Positions 1 through 12,096 of a stretch of 64,000 bases of DNA are shown in pieces (position 1 is the first letter of the stretch; every line of letters starts with the position of its first letter). This DNA is from Moniliella sp. 'wahieum' (Eukaryota > Basidiomycota > Moniliellomycetes > Moniliellales > Moniliellaceae). Below the pieces are notes generated by a model. That model made no database searches, was not told the origin of the DNA, and saw nothing but the letters and a program-made list of their open reading frames with translations. The position numbers were made by a program, and so were the translations under genes. Where the stretch lies: positions 1-64,000 of the forward strand of contig RSEE01000138.1 in assembly GCA_003971905.1 (NCBI GenBank), written 5' to 3'.

Positions 1-15
1 TAACCCTAACCCTAA
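1..15. repeat. Telomeric repeat tract (CCCTAA)n, chromosome end
   Basis: The window begins with two and a half CCCTAA units, the C-rich strand of the TTAGGG telomere common in filamentous and basidiomycete fungi. Its position at base 1 marks the physical left end of the chromosome, with most of the telomere missing from the assembly. The unique sequence starting at base 16 is directly coding-like, with no visible subtelomeric spacer. Confidence 0.9.
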
Positions 16-3000
16 GGAAATGGAGGAGGTGGACGAGTTGGAGCACGTCTCGGTCCCTCCTGCGCCTGGATCACCACCTCCTCGTCCTTCTCTCCTCCCT
101 CCTCCCGCTCCGGCTCCCGCTCCCCTTCCCCGCGGAGGCCAAGCGACAATGGGGCGCAAGCGCCGCTGCCGCGCTCCGCCTCTGTCGAGCCGCTCGCCGG
201 TCCAACATCAAACATCAACATCAACATCAACATCAACATCGGCATTGGCATTGGAATCAGCTTCGACATTGGAATCAGCTTCGGCATTGGCATTGGCCTT
301 GCCATCCGCATCAGCTTCCGCATCCGTATCGGTATCCCACCAGTATCGAGCCAGGAGGCAGAGCTGGACCGGCTGGTCGAGGAGGCACTGGTTTTTGCTG
401 CGCTGTCGCTGGGCAAGACGTTGGTGGACGAGATGCATGGGGTGGGCCAGGCAGCGCCACTGGAAGCGGTCGCTTGGGTTGCTATGCACCACCTCTTGCT
501 CCACTTGATCCGCGCTGGGTTCCTCCCGCCCGCTTCGGCCTTGGCCACACCACCACCACCACGGGCACAGGCACGGGCTCGAGTACAAGCTCGTCGGAGC
601 GCCACTGGTCAAGGGAACTACAAGCTGCGTACCCTGTGCTACGACTTGCGCGGTTCCGACCTCCGCTTGTGCGTCGTCGTCTGCACCAGCCACCGCAACT
701 GAGGCGCAGCTCCCCGCCGCCGCTTTGGCCGCTTGGCAAGCTCACCCGTCCACCACGTTCATTGCCCGTGCGGCGGTGCGCGAAGTTCGCTCCTCGTCAC
801 GGCCTACCCTTTGCCCCCGCTTGCGGACGTGGACGTGGACGTGGACGAGGCTGAGGCCGGGCTGGGTCGGACAGGTTCATCGGTAACACCAATGTGGAGA
901 GGGACGCCAATGTGGACATGGACGTGGACGTGGACGTGGACCTGGATGTGGATGTGGACATGGACATGAGGGAGGACCTACCTGGGGCTAGGATGGACAC
1001 GCCCGTGGTCAGCGCGATAGATGCCACTGCCACTGCCACTGGGGCTCGTCAAGCAAGCCTGCTACCCTCATCCTCCGTCCCATGCTCAATCCCAGTCCAT
1101 GCTCAATCCCAGTCCCATCCTCAATCCCAGTCCCACCCTCACTCCCAGCCCAATCTCGGTCCCAATATTTTCTTCCACTTCCACTTCTCCGCACCCACCA
1201 CCAGAAGAAGCAGCAGCAGCGGCAGCAGCCCTGCGCGCACGCTCCAGCGCACACTCAAGCCCGACCTCGCCGCCGCCCCTCGCCTCGCGTCCCCGCTTGA
1301 CCGTGGGTCCCGGGCTGCTTCGGTGCAGTCTCATGCGTCGTCGGTGGCCCAGTCCCATGCGTCGTCGTCAGCTTCGGCGTCCGTGCGCGCGCGCTCGACC
1401 ACCAAGCGCCACCCGACGGTTCCCTCTTCCTCTTCTTCTTCTTCTTCTTCCTCGTCCTCTTCTTCCTCGTCGTCCTCTTCGTCCTCGTACTCGCCTTCCC
1501 GCTCGCCCTCTACCCAGGACCACGACGGACCCAAGTCGGCCTCAACCTCGGATTCAGATTCAGACGCCAACTCGCATATGGCCCCGGATGCGGAATCGGA
1601 CTCGAACTCGGACTCGGACCCGCCCTTGGACCACCACTCCCATCCCAACTCCCACGAAGCCTCGAATCGAACTCGGACTCGCATGCAGCTTCGGATTCGG
1701 ACCACAACTTGGACCACAACTTGGATCCGCACTCAGCTTCCGATTCAGACTCGAACTCGAACTCGGACTCGGATTCGGACTCGAGCTGCCAAATCATCGT
1801 GCGCACCAAACCCCATCCGCCCCATCCACATCCCGACTCGGACACGTCCAGTTCCAGTTCCAGATCACGTTCGCGGTCGCGGTCGCGGTCGCGGTCGCGT
1901 TCTGGCTCCGCTTCCAGTAGCAGTTCGAGACGGAGTGGCAAGTCGAGGTCCAGGTCGAGTTCGAGACGTTCCCCCTCCCGGTCGGCCCACTCGCACTCCC
2001 ACGCCCACAACGCACACCGCCACACATCTTCCTCTCCTCCTCCTCCTTCCTCATTCTTCCTCATCTTCCTCTTCCTCTTCGTCGGGAGGTGGTACGACAC
2101 GCACAGGCGCTATGCCCTACGTCCGTCCAGGACTGCAACGACAGCGCAACGAAATCGCTCGTTTGCAGCACCCCGGGCTGAACCTCGCACGCGCCCTGCG
2201 CCCAGTCCTCCGCGCGACCCACCTCGCGACCAGCGCCGCGACAGCCACCCTCACCGGGAAGCCGACGCAGCTCGCGACCACAACCACGACCGTGCGACCA
2301 GAAGCAGAAGCAGAAGCAGCAGTAGTAGTAGCGTCCAGCAGGTATCGTCCCCCCGCCTCGCCCACCCCGAGTCCTGCCTTGTCATCGTCGTCATCCTCAT
2401 CCTCATCGTCGTCGTCGTCGTCGGTGCCGCAGCGGCCGAGCACGGAGGAGGAGCGGTACGAGGCGTTGGTGTCCGATGCGCTGGACCGCGTCGAGGAGAT
2501 CATCGAGGTACGTACCTTCCGCTAGAGATTGATATGGGCATGGAGTGACGGACTGACTGATGTTGTGCTTTGCTTTGGGGATTCGCTACGTGGCGGTGGT
2601 GCAGACGGAGACGAAAACGCTGACGGCGTCGTTAGCGCCGCTTCTGCCGCGCGACATGACGCTGGAGGTGTGGCCCGAGGCAGAGGTGGAGGCGCACATG
2701 CCCTCTGGGCCGGACGCGCCCTCACACGAGCGAGTGGCCAAGAGCATGCGCAGGCGTCTACGCGTCCACTACATCTGGCGCGCCGTCTGGGACGCACTCG
2801 CTGTCCTCGACGTCCTCCCGCCGCGCACGACGCTCGAGCGTATGCGCAGGGCGCTCGACCCGCCCATCTGCTGCTCGTGCGCCGTCCCCGCCGTCGCCAA
2901 CGCCAACGGAGACGGACACGCCACAGACGATACCGCGGCGCACGTGGCCCGCAGACGTGATGGCGGCGTACCCGCCCTGGAGCTGGGCAACATGCAGCCC

Positions 3001-5489
3001 GACGCGACGGCCATGCTGGCCTACCTTCGGCGGCGCCCGACCACCCGCTCGCCCTACTGCGGCTGCATCGTCGCCCTGACCCCGTCCCGAACGGCTACCT
3101 CACCGCCTGGCACCACAGCCCCGCCACTGTCGTCGCCACCATGCGCATCGCGTTGGACATTGAGAAGCTGATGCATGCGCTCCCTCGGCGTCCTTCTTCT
3201 GTGCCCGTGGCTGTGCCCACTGACGTCCCCACGGCCTCTCTCGCGCGCATGCACATGTGGAGGCAACTCGTCCGAGTGCACTTTGTACGTTTTTCTTTTT
3301 TTGTCTCTCTCTCTGGCTTGGCCACGCTGACATGTGACCCTGTCCTTCCCACCACCACCACCCCACTACACAGGACACGCTCTCCCGCCTGCTCGCCGAA
3401 GCGGCAGTGACGTACGACGTGGACGTGGTCGAGGCAAGACGGCAGCTGGCGTTGCGCATGCAAGGTCGTCTCCTCCCCCAGCCGGGCGAGATGGCGCGCG
3501 AGGCGGCTGCTTCCGCCTCTGCCTCCACCTCTACTTCCACTTCCACCGCTACTTCCACTTCCACTTCTAGCGCTGCGGGCGGCTTGGCCTCGGGCGCGTC
3601 CCGACCCCGTCGACGCGGCACCACTGGACCGCGCAGCTCGTTGAGTTTTACCCGCTCTTGCGCGACCCGGCGCTCCACCCGACCGGCTGGCTCACCCGCG
3701 CCTACCTCAACAGGCCCGACAACAACCCAAGGGCAAAGGCAAAGGCAAAGGCAAGGGTAAGGGAAAGGGCAAAGGCAAAGGCAAGGGAAAGGGGAAGGGG
3801 AAGGGAAAAGGGACCCGGCAACCTCAACGTCTTTCGCCGGACCAGGCACGCGCACTGGCTCGTCAACTCGCTCCCTTGGTCCAGATCCTCTCGGACGACG
3901 TGCGCATTTTCCGCCGCATCGCTGCCTCCCTCCCCCGCCCACCACCACCACCACCACCACCACGCTACCCTCAACGGCAACGGCAACGGCAACGGCAATG
4001 CTTCCACCACTACGACTACCACCGCTGATGCTGATGCTGGCACTGAAGCCCGCCCTGACGGCCCTCGCAAACGGCCGCGCTCTGACCCCCCCCGCCTCAC
4101 CCTCGGCTTTCGCACTCCCAGCCGCATTCCCAATCTCATTCCCAGTCACATTCCCAGTCACATTCCCAGTCGCACTCGCAATCGCACTCGCAATCGCATC
4201 TGCTCAACCTGGCCGAACCTCGCAAACGTCCCCGCATCGAGGGTGGCACTGACCACGCGCCTGTCCTCCCCCTCCACCGGCCTTTGTGCCCCCTACGGCG
4301 CCTGCTGCGCCTGCCCGCTCCGACACGGCAGCGGCGTTGGAAGTCCAGGTGCGCCGTGCGTTGGTACGTCTCTCCCCTATTCTTTTCTGGTTTCTGGTTT
4401 CTTGGTGCTTGGTGCTTGGTGCTTGGTTGGGGTTCTGTTGGTTGGGTTGGCTGACGCGCTAGATCGATTGGTCGTGCTGGGTGCAGAGGAAAACGTGTCA
4501 GGCGCTGTTACCTTTGCTGCAGACGAGCTTGGCCAACGCGAGTACGAGTACGAGCGGGAACACGCGCACGAACGCGAACGGGACCACGCGCACGAACGCA
4601 AGTGGGAACACAAGTGGGACCACGAGCGGGAACGCGCGCGCTAGGCTTCCACCAGCCTCGGCGCGCGCACTGCAAAATGCGTTGATCCAAGTCATGTGCG
4701 ACGCGTTGGTCCAGGCTCAACTCTTGCCCTCCCCAGCGAGGTGGAAGCTGTCCTGCGTCGCTCTTGGCTTGCAACACCTCCTTTGCCCGCCCCACCCGTA
4801 CCCACACCCTTAACCACCAATTACAACATCGCAGCAGCCGCTACCACCATCCCTGGTACCCTTACGACCACGGCAACGACCACGGGTAATGGTAGTGGTA
4901 GTGGGAGTGGGAGTGGGAGTGGCACCACCGAGTTTCCTTGGCCCATGCCATTGGTATGGGAGTTCCCGCTGCTACGCTTAACCCTCTTCCTGCCCACGCG
5001 GCGGTACATGGCCGTGTACGCGCACACGGGCCGTATGGCCATGGCCGCGACGACTCTCTCCACCACGAATGGCTCCACCACGACAACAGGGTCCACCACG
5101 ACGGCAGGTGCGGGAGTGGGTACGGGGTTGGGAGGCCGTCGAGCGGTACCAGCTGGGCTGGTGAAGCGGTGGGCGCAGTCGTCTGCGACGCAAGAGCACC
5201 TACATGAGTTGGTGGTGATGTTGCAGGAAGAACTGCGGTCGCCGCGCCGGCTCGTCGGGCTCGCCCCGCTCGCTGCTTTCCCCCCCGCCCGGGCGTGGGT
5301 CAATGAGGCCAGCACGCTTTTGGTACGTTTTTTTTTCTTCTGTTGGTTTGGGTGTTGGGTCGCGGATACAGACAATGACAAAGACAAAGGGCAAAGAGTA
5401 AAGCTAACACTTCTTCTTCTTTTCTTCTTTCTTCTTTTCTTCTCTTATTCTTTTCTTCTTCTTCTTCTTCTTCTTCTTTTCTTCTTATT

Positions 5490-5520
<31 letters not shown>

Positions 5521-6140
5521 TTCTTCTTCTTCTTCTTCCCCCCTCAGGCGGAGCTAGAACGAGCAGTGGAGACGGCGCTGACCGCGGCGCTCAACGCTGT
5601 GCCGGAGAGCCAACGACCTTCGCGCCCTGGGAACCCGAATCTGCTACTCCAATTCCACACAACACTCTTGGCGCGTGCGCAGCTGCTTCCGCCCGCCGAC
5701 GTACTCCGCGCCGATATGGGCGAAGTGAATGCTCAGTCGGTCTCGGGACCGTGGGAAGTACGTACTTGGTCCGATCATGTCGTCGGTAGTTTCCCCCTTC
5801 TGCGCGCGTCTCAGTTGCAGCCCCAGAGTCGCTGGGTGCGCGTGTATGTCCGTGCGGCGATGCGCAGGTTACGCCTCCCCCGCCTTTGCTCGTGCAGCAC
5901 ATGTTCAGGGAACAGAGCCGCTACCAGGCCGCCTTGCTTGCCGTCCAGGAACATGTGTTGATGTGGTCTAGGTTGGCGTTGGCATCGGCGTCGGCGTCAA
6001 GATGTGAGTCAAGGGTAAGCGGGGGGAGCGAAGTGGGGAGGGGGATTGGCTTGCTTGCTTGCTTGCCCTCCTCGTCGCCCATCGACTCCCCCTCGTCCCA
6101 ACGATCAAGTACTTGTCCCTCCCCATCCTTGTGCCAGTGA
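16..6140 (+). CDS. Large subtelomeric multi-exon protein of unknown function, frame-broken and probably 5'-truncated
   Basis: I do not recognise the family. The frame starting at base 16 is open from the telomere through a plausible helical stretch (about 355-540, containing LVEEALVFAALSLGKTLVDE) and has no in-frame ATG before about 433. The first 2.5 kb are mostly low-complexity dipeptide runs (Asn-Ile, Asp-Val, Ser-Asp, Arg-Ser, poly-Ser) coded by hexamer repeats. More ordinary, Leu- and Ala-rich sequence follows. Introns are visible at 2508-2604, 3285-3373, 4364-4486, 5323-5547 and 5758-5867, every one with a GTACGT donor, and the first is cleanly phase 0. Several frame switches between exons cannot be explained by splicing and resemble the one-base losses seen in the conserved genes. 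The end is uncertain, at the TGA near 6140 or earlier. No RecQ or telomere-linked helicase motif is visible. Confidence 0.45.
825..970. repeat. GACGTG hexanucleotide repeats, two clusters
   Basis: Runs of GACGTG units occur at about 827-850 and 907-965 and read as Asp-Val dipeptide repeats in one frame. They form part of the low-complexity half of the subtelomeric gene. Confidence 0.8.
1425..1910 (+). repeat. Poly-Ser, Ser-Asp and Arg-Ser coding microsatellites
   Basis: TCT/TCC triplets at about 1425-1490 give a serine run. GACTCG/GAACTCG units at about 1555-1795 give acidic Ser-Asp/Asn repeats. GGTCGC units at about 1872-1902 give an Arg-Ser run in another frame. Different repeats read sensibly in different frames, which suggests either frame breaks between them or freely drifting low-complexity sequence. 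Confidence 0.7.
5400..5540 (+). repeat. (TTC)n polypyrimidine tract inside an intron
   Basis: About 140 bases of almost pure TTC/TTA triplets fill the 3' half of the intron at 5323-5547, ending in a CCCTCAG acceptor. It works as a greatly expanded polypyrimidine tract. It is likely length-variable between strains. Confidence 0.85.
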
Positions 6141-6198
6141 CCACCCAACCCAAACACCCAACCACCCAGCCAACCAAGCAACCCAAAAGTCCCATCCA

Positions 6199-6245
6199 CC
6201 ATCCCATCCCATCCCATCCCATCCCATCCCATCCCATCCCATCCC
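6199..6245. repeat. (CCCAT)n pentanucleotide repeat
   Basis: About nine near-perfect CCCAT units form an uninterrupted tract in non-coding DNA. Confidence 0.9.
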
Positions 6246-7749
6246 AGTCCTTGCAGTGAAACACAATGACCCTGCCCCCCCGCATGACCAAATGGACAAA
6301 AAGGGCAAAATAGCCATGACCATGACCATTGTTGGGACACTATTAGTGCATCCCATCCCCCTGGCTCCGCGCGTGGATGGATGGTATGGATGGGGTGTTG
6401 GAACGAAACCATCACGGTTACAGTTACCGTCCCTAGGTCCCTGGAGCCCTCTGGCACTGCCCCCCTCACGAGCCTTGCTATTACCTAGGCGTTCCTCCTT
6501 CCACCGTCCTGCTGACGCCTAGCTGGTTAGGCAGATCAAATGGCACATCTCATCCCATCTCATCTCATCTTCATCTCATCTTTACATCTCATCTTGCATT
6601 GCAGAGATGTTGTCCGTACTTGGCGATACATAAGAGAGAGGTGCAGGGGGGGATGAGGAGAGGAACTGAAATGGGATAGGGTCGGATGGGAGGGAACCAG
6701 CGGTGTGTCGCCCTTATAATACTTTCTCTCTGTTACGTTTATACGTCCCATATGATGTCCCATGCAGAGGTCCCACTATCCATTACGTATAGTCACTAGT
6801 CACTCTAATCACGAACGAAGTGCGTAGTTCGCTAGCTGGATCGGAGCGCTAGTCCCTAATCCCCTCATCGACCTCATCGAACATCCCTAAGGCCTAAGGC
6901 TTAACAATCCCTACTCACTGCCACGCGCGACTTGAAGTAGGGAGCAAAGAGCCACGCGGACCGTCCTCCTGGCCGTTCCCAGCGCCATACGCGTGTGCAG
7001 GACCCGAGGCGCCAGGGCAGCCGGGCCACAAGCCCTTGAAGCTTCAGAGCTTCAGGAACCCCCTAGTAAAACCCGCAAAGCATATATCTCGTCCCTGGTG
7101 CCTAGCCACAAGTCATTAGGTTCATGCATCATGCATCATGGGTTTATTTGGTACGTACGTCAGTCTCGTACTTGCGCCCCGCTCCGCCCTGCGCCCCCGG
7201 CCCATGCCAAACACCAGTAGTAGTATACCATCAACTGGGCCAGCAGCGTCGCCTAATAGTTAGCTATCCAGTGGAGTGTGTTCCCCCAGTCACAGTCCGC
7301 TAATAGGTAGATCTTGGCCAGCTGTAGCTGCACCCGCTTCAATGCCTCAGCTCTTGGTAGCGCACACAGCGTGGAGAGTAAAGGTAAACGGTAAGCGGTT
7401 AACAAACGGCAAATGGTGAAGGGAGAACGGTGAGGCTGTCCCACCGTGCAATCTCGGTCGTGTCGTCGGACTACTGAGCGGGGGGATTGGATTGGGATAG
7501 CTATGGGGATTGGGATTGAGTTTTGATGTGCCAGGGTGCCCCTCCGCCTGGCCAGGAGAGGGGGATTGGTATACGAAGATACGAGGGGATCATCCATCAT
7601 CCATCGCATCGATCAGGCACCAGACTAACTGGATCCGACTTACCGGCTACCTCTTCTTCGCTTTTCGCTTTACAGAATACGGGGTACAGGAGGGTACGGG
7701 GTACACCGCAAGATTTTCTCGCCTGCGCTCCGCGCGCTAACTCTCTCGT

Positions 7750-7823
7750 TCGACGCTCGACGCCGACGCTCGACGCTCGATGCTCGACGCTCGACGCTCG
7801 ATGCTCGATGCTCGATGCTCGAC
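7750..7823. repeat. CTCGAYG heptanucleotide tandem repeat
   Basis: About ten units of CTCGACG or CTCGATG in tandem, with C/T variation at one position. The tract is non-coding. Confidence 0.85.
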
Positions 7824-9980
7824 GCGGTTCTCCGATTCGGTCCTGCCGGGGACAAGGACGAGGCCGCACTGCCTCGCACGGGTACGGCGCCTAGGGGCTC
7901 CCTCAGCTGCGGGACCTACATCCCACGTGGCATACTGGCATGCTCGTCGTCGAATGTATAGAGGAGGGTAGGGTACATGCCTACGAAATGACCAATGAAT
8001 TAATGATTAATGACCTCGATGACCTCGATATGACCAACCAAGGGGACTGGGCAGCGGGAAGCCAGGATCGATCGCGGAGGACACTTTTCGCATTCGGAGC
8101 GCTCAGGCTGAGGCTGAGCACCGCCCCGAGCTAGCGGTTGGTAACTACGGTGGTTATCATGTGGAGGGTCCATGGAGTATAACTAGTAACCGGGAACCGT
8201 TTTTCCCCGAACGGATCCAATACTGTGATGGATGAGTGTGCTGGGAGCCACAGCACAAGCGGGGGCGGGATGGGACGGTGAGCGGTGAACACGCAAGGTG
8301 GGTGAGAAGGGAGGGAGGGAAGAAGGGCTGGGTGGGTGGGTGGTTGTTTTTCTTACTGTGCTTTTTGTTGGTGGTGGTGGTGATTACTGAGTACTGTGAT
8401 TAAAGATTAAGTGTTGGGTGACGCGTGACGGGTGACTGCCCCACACCGCAACGACCAAGAAAAAAAAGCTCATGTGACGTAGGCGAGTCTTAGTGCCGAT
8501 ACCGCCGACGGACAGACGCAGCCGGCCTGCTGGATTAATGATTGCGTCACAGGGTGCGGTGCGCTGCGTGAGGATGGGTGGTATTTGGGAGGATCGGGGC
8601 AGAGTGGGATGTGTTAACACGTTAACCCCGCCAGCGCCGCCAAGAAGACCGACGCGGGGGGGGCATGGCATAAGTATTGCGCTCCAGTGCTGGGCAGGTC
8701 TGTGCGCAGCAGGTGCTCGTCCGCGGCGCGAGAGAGAGGTCGCGCATCCGTAGGAGAGCAGCCACTAGCCATGGCCAGCTGACGTTGTTGACAGCTCAGG
8801 CTGAGCGCTGCCATGCCGCCCATCGGACACCGGAAGAAGCAAAGCTGCGAGCAACGCTTGCGCTTATCGCCGCCAAGAACCCAGCCCTGCCCAGCCCTCT
8901 CGCGCACCAAACCCAACCTGCTTACCCACGCGCGGGGTTGTGGGGACGCAGCAGCCCTCGCGCCGACTCACTCCTCCACCTGGCTGCTCTGCGGCCTTGG
9001 TCCTCCGCACACGTCCTCGTACGCAGGACTCAGTTGACTATTGAGTACTCACTCGATGGCCCCTACCCTCCCCGCCCAATCGTCTCTGATACTAGTTCCT
9101 CGCCACGGGGGCACACCCCACAACCAAGCAGTCGCGTATATTCCCGCCGTCCACGGGGCGCAGCAGCACGCCGTGGGAACGAGCAGGTGTCAAGCGTTAA
9201 CTGTCAAGCGTCAAGCGTCACACGTCAATACCCAATACCCTATCCTATCCTATCCGCCCCATCGCCCGGTACTCGATATACGCACACACGCCGCGAGACA
9301 CGCTCCTGCCACGCACCTGCCACACACCTGCCACATGCCCCCGCGAGACGGAGGCCGCAGGCGGGGTTAAGGCGGCGGGGTTGGGCCGGCGTATACGATC
9401 CAAGACGCGCGCGTGGGGCGCGGCAGGTGGCAACAACCGGTGCGGCGAGGATGGCATCGTGTCATCGCGTCATCCATCGTCGCGTGTACATGCATAGCTG
9501 CGGGGTCGGGGGGAGTACGTAGGCAGCAGCACCCATCGGAGCTGTGGCGTACCTGCCGCACGGCCTGGTTCCTCGCGTGCCTGTCTGTACCTAGTAGCAC
9601 CCCGCAAGGGCGGAGAAGCGAAGCGTAAGGCTCCGCCGCAGCCGTCTTGGCGCGCAGGGTGCAGGTTGGGTGGGCACACCTCGTACCTATACCTCTAGTA
9701 GAACGCATATACTGCGTCCTGAGTAGTACTGACTCGCCCCCTTCTCCCCCCAGCACGACAGCCAGCGCGATCGCTCCGGCGCCTCAGAGCTTACTCTCAC
9801 CCTCACCCTGGGTTAGTGCCTCGCACCGCCCCTGGCCGCCCCCTCTCACCCATCCGCCTCGCCACCCCCGCTTTTATCTCCCCCCCCACCTCCACTACCA
9901 ACACCAACACCACCACCAACTACTACTACTACTACCACCACCACCCGTGCACTCTCTGTCCTGCCACCATCTCTCCCAGC

Positions 9981-12051
9981 ATGAAAGTCGACAAGCTGGC
10001 GCACCCTACGCGCCTGTTCTCGAAGGAAGACAGCGGTTCCTCGTCGCAGCTCGACGATGAGCTCGAGCGCGACCCGACCTTTGTCCCGCCCACCTACTTG
10101 GGCTTATCGGGCCACCGTCTGTCAGCCACCATTGGTCTCGCTGCCGGCGCGGGGTTCTTGATGTTTGGCTACGACCAAGGTGTCATGGGATCCTTGTTTA
10201 CCCTCGCCTCCTTTCGCCACCGGTTCAACTCGATCAACAGACGGATCATACCGAGTTGCACTATGCTGTCATGCAGGGCTGTACGTTGCGTTTTCCCGGG
10301 TGCCTGGGTGGGTTGGATTGTGTGCGGCAGATGGAGGTTGCGATTCGTTCTTGGCTAATGGTGGCAAACCCTGGTGGGTGGGTTGGTTGGTTGGGCACAG
10401 TAACCACGGGTCTGTACGAAATTGGATGCATGGTGGGTGCACTGAGCTGTCTGGTGATTGGAGACCGGATTGGGCGGCGCAAGGTGATTACCTGGGCGTG
10501 GCAATTATGATTATTGGAGCGATTTTGCAGTGCACGTCGTTCAAACTGAGCCAATTGATTGTTGCGCGCGTCATTACGGGCATTGGAAATGGCATGAAGA
10601 CAGCTACCATCCCCATGTACCAGTCCGAATGCTCCCCCTCGCATTTGCGCGGCCAGCTGATCATGATTGAAGGCGCACTCATTACTGGCGGTATCATGTT
10701 GAGTAGGTCACTCACCCCCCCCCCCCTCTGTGTGTGTGTGGTTTGAACCGTCGTTTTCTGACCCGACCCTTATTGTGTGTCTGTCTTTTTGTATCTTTCT
10801 CTCGTCTGCTATATTAATTGGACGCGCGCAGGTTACTGGATCGACTTGCCTTCTACTGGATTGAACGCAAACACCCAAACAGTCCGCACGCTGATGCGGC
10901 CTGGCGTGTCCCGCTCGCCTTACAAATCGTACTTGCCTTGCCTACGCTCTTGCTGACCATGTCGCTGTGCGAGAGCCCGCGCTTCCTCATGCTCAAGAAC
11001 CAGGAAGAAGAAGCCCGTCGCGTCCTGTCGTCGCTCTACGAAGAACCCCCGGACCACCCGGAAATTTCCGTTGCGATTGAAGAAATGCGCGAATCGGTCG
11101 GCGCGGCCAAATCTCTCACTTGGCGCGAACTCTACTCGAATGGTCCGACGCGGAACTTGCACCGCGTCGCACTGGGCTTTATTAGCCAGTGCTTTCAACA
11201 GGTACGTTTCGTTTTCCCATGGTGCTCCCGTGTCGCGTTTTTGCGTGGCAAAAAAGACGCTGAGACGCTGACTCGACCTCGGTTCCTTTGCTTGCTCTCT
11301 TCCACTCATGTTTGATCCCCCCTGTTTCATGTTGGCTTGTTTCTGTGGGGTAGATTTCCGGGATCAACCTCATCACGTACTATGCCGGGACGATTTTCCA
11401 GAACAACCTTGGCTTTGGACCATTGATGAGCCGCGTGCTAGCTGCCGCCAATGGCACGGAATACTTTGCCGCGTCGTGGATTGCGTATTACTCGTGGAGC
11501 ACGTGGGTCGACGTCCACTGATGCTCTTTGGCGCAGCAGGACAGTGCTTGACCATGATGGTGCTCGCCGTGACCAATGCACCGAGCGTCACCACCGCGCT
11601 ACAAGCCCTCGAAGCACGCTGTGGGTGGAACCAATACTGCCGCTGCGGTCATTTCGGTGATATGCCTCTTTTTGTTTAATACCTTTTTTGCGATTGGGTG
11701 GCTCGGCATGACCTGGTGACCCCGGCGGAAATGACCCCTTGGTCGTTCGCGCCGCTGCCAATGGGTACGTCTTGTTTTCGATTCCTTGCTTCTTTTCTGG
11801 TGGGGTTGGGTCTCCCGTCGTGTGGTTCCGCGTTGGGCGTGGTGCCGCGACGGAACGGGACGAGATGGTGTTTATCTTGTGTTTTCTTTGGTCTTGTGTT
11901 GTGTTGTTGTGTGTTGGGTTGTGCTGACGGCCAACCGGCGACGGACTAATGACGCACTTTATTGGCGCGGTGTGTTGGCGGGGTACTCTCATTCTACAGA
12001 ATCTCTACCGCCTCGAATTGGATTTGGAATTTCTTAGGTACGTTCCTATTG

Positions 12052-12096
<45 letters not shown>

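Larger units (their letters stand above)
6141..9980. other. Non-coding spacer between the subtelomeric gene and the sugar transporter
   Basis: No open frame here has family motifs, and the short ones are repeat-driven. It contains the CCCAT repeat (6199-6245), a CTCGAYG repeat (7750-7823), TCATC-type repeats around 6545-6592, an AGTCACTAGTCACT motif (6791-6804) and a CGTCAAG cluster (about 9188-9226). The last 250 bases are pyrimidine-rich and probably hold the transporter's 5' untranslated region. Confidence 0.6.

Noticed and set aside
1510-2100. Long open frames on the strand opposite the subtelomeric gene
   Set aside because: They are mirror images of hexamer repeats, which keep all six frames open, and have no non-repetitive content or splice structure.
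1-6140. Telomere-linked RecQ helicase, common at fungal chromosome ends
   Set aside because: No DEAH box, Walker A or RecQ C-terminal motif can be read in any frame.
7750-7823. CRISPR-like array
   Set aside because: The units are adjacent 7-mers with no spacers; it is a simple tandem repeat in a eukaryotic genome.
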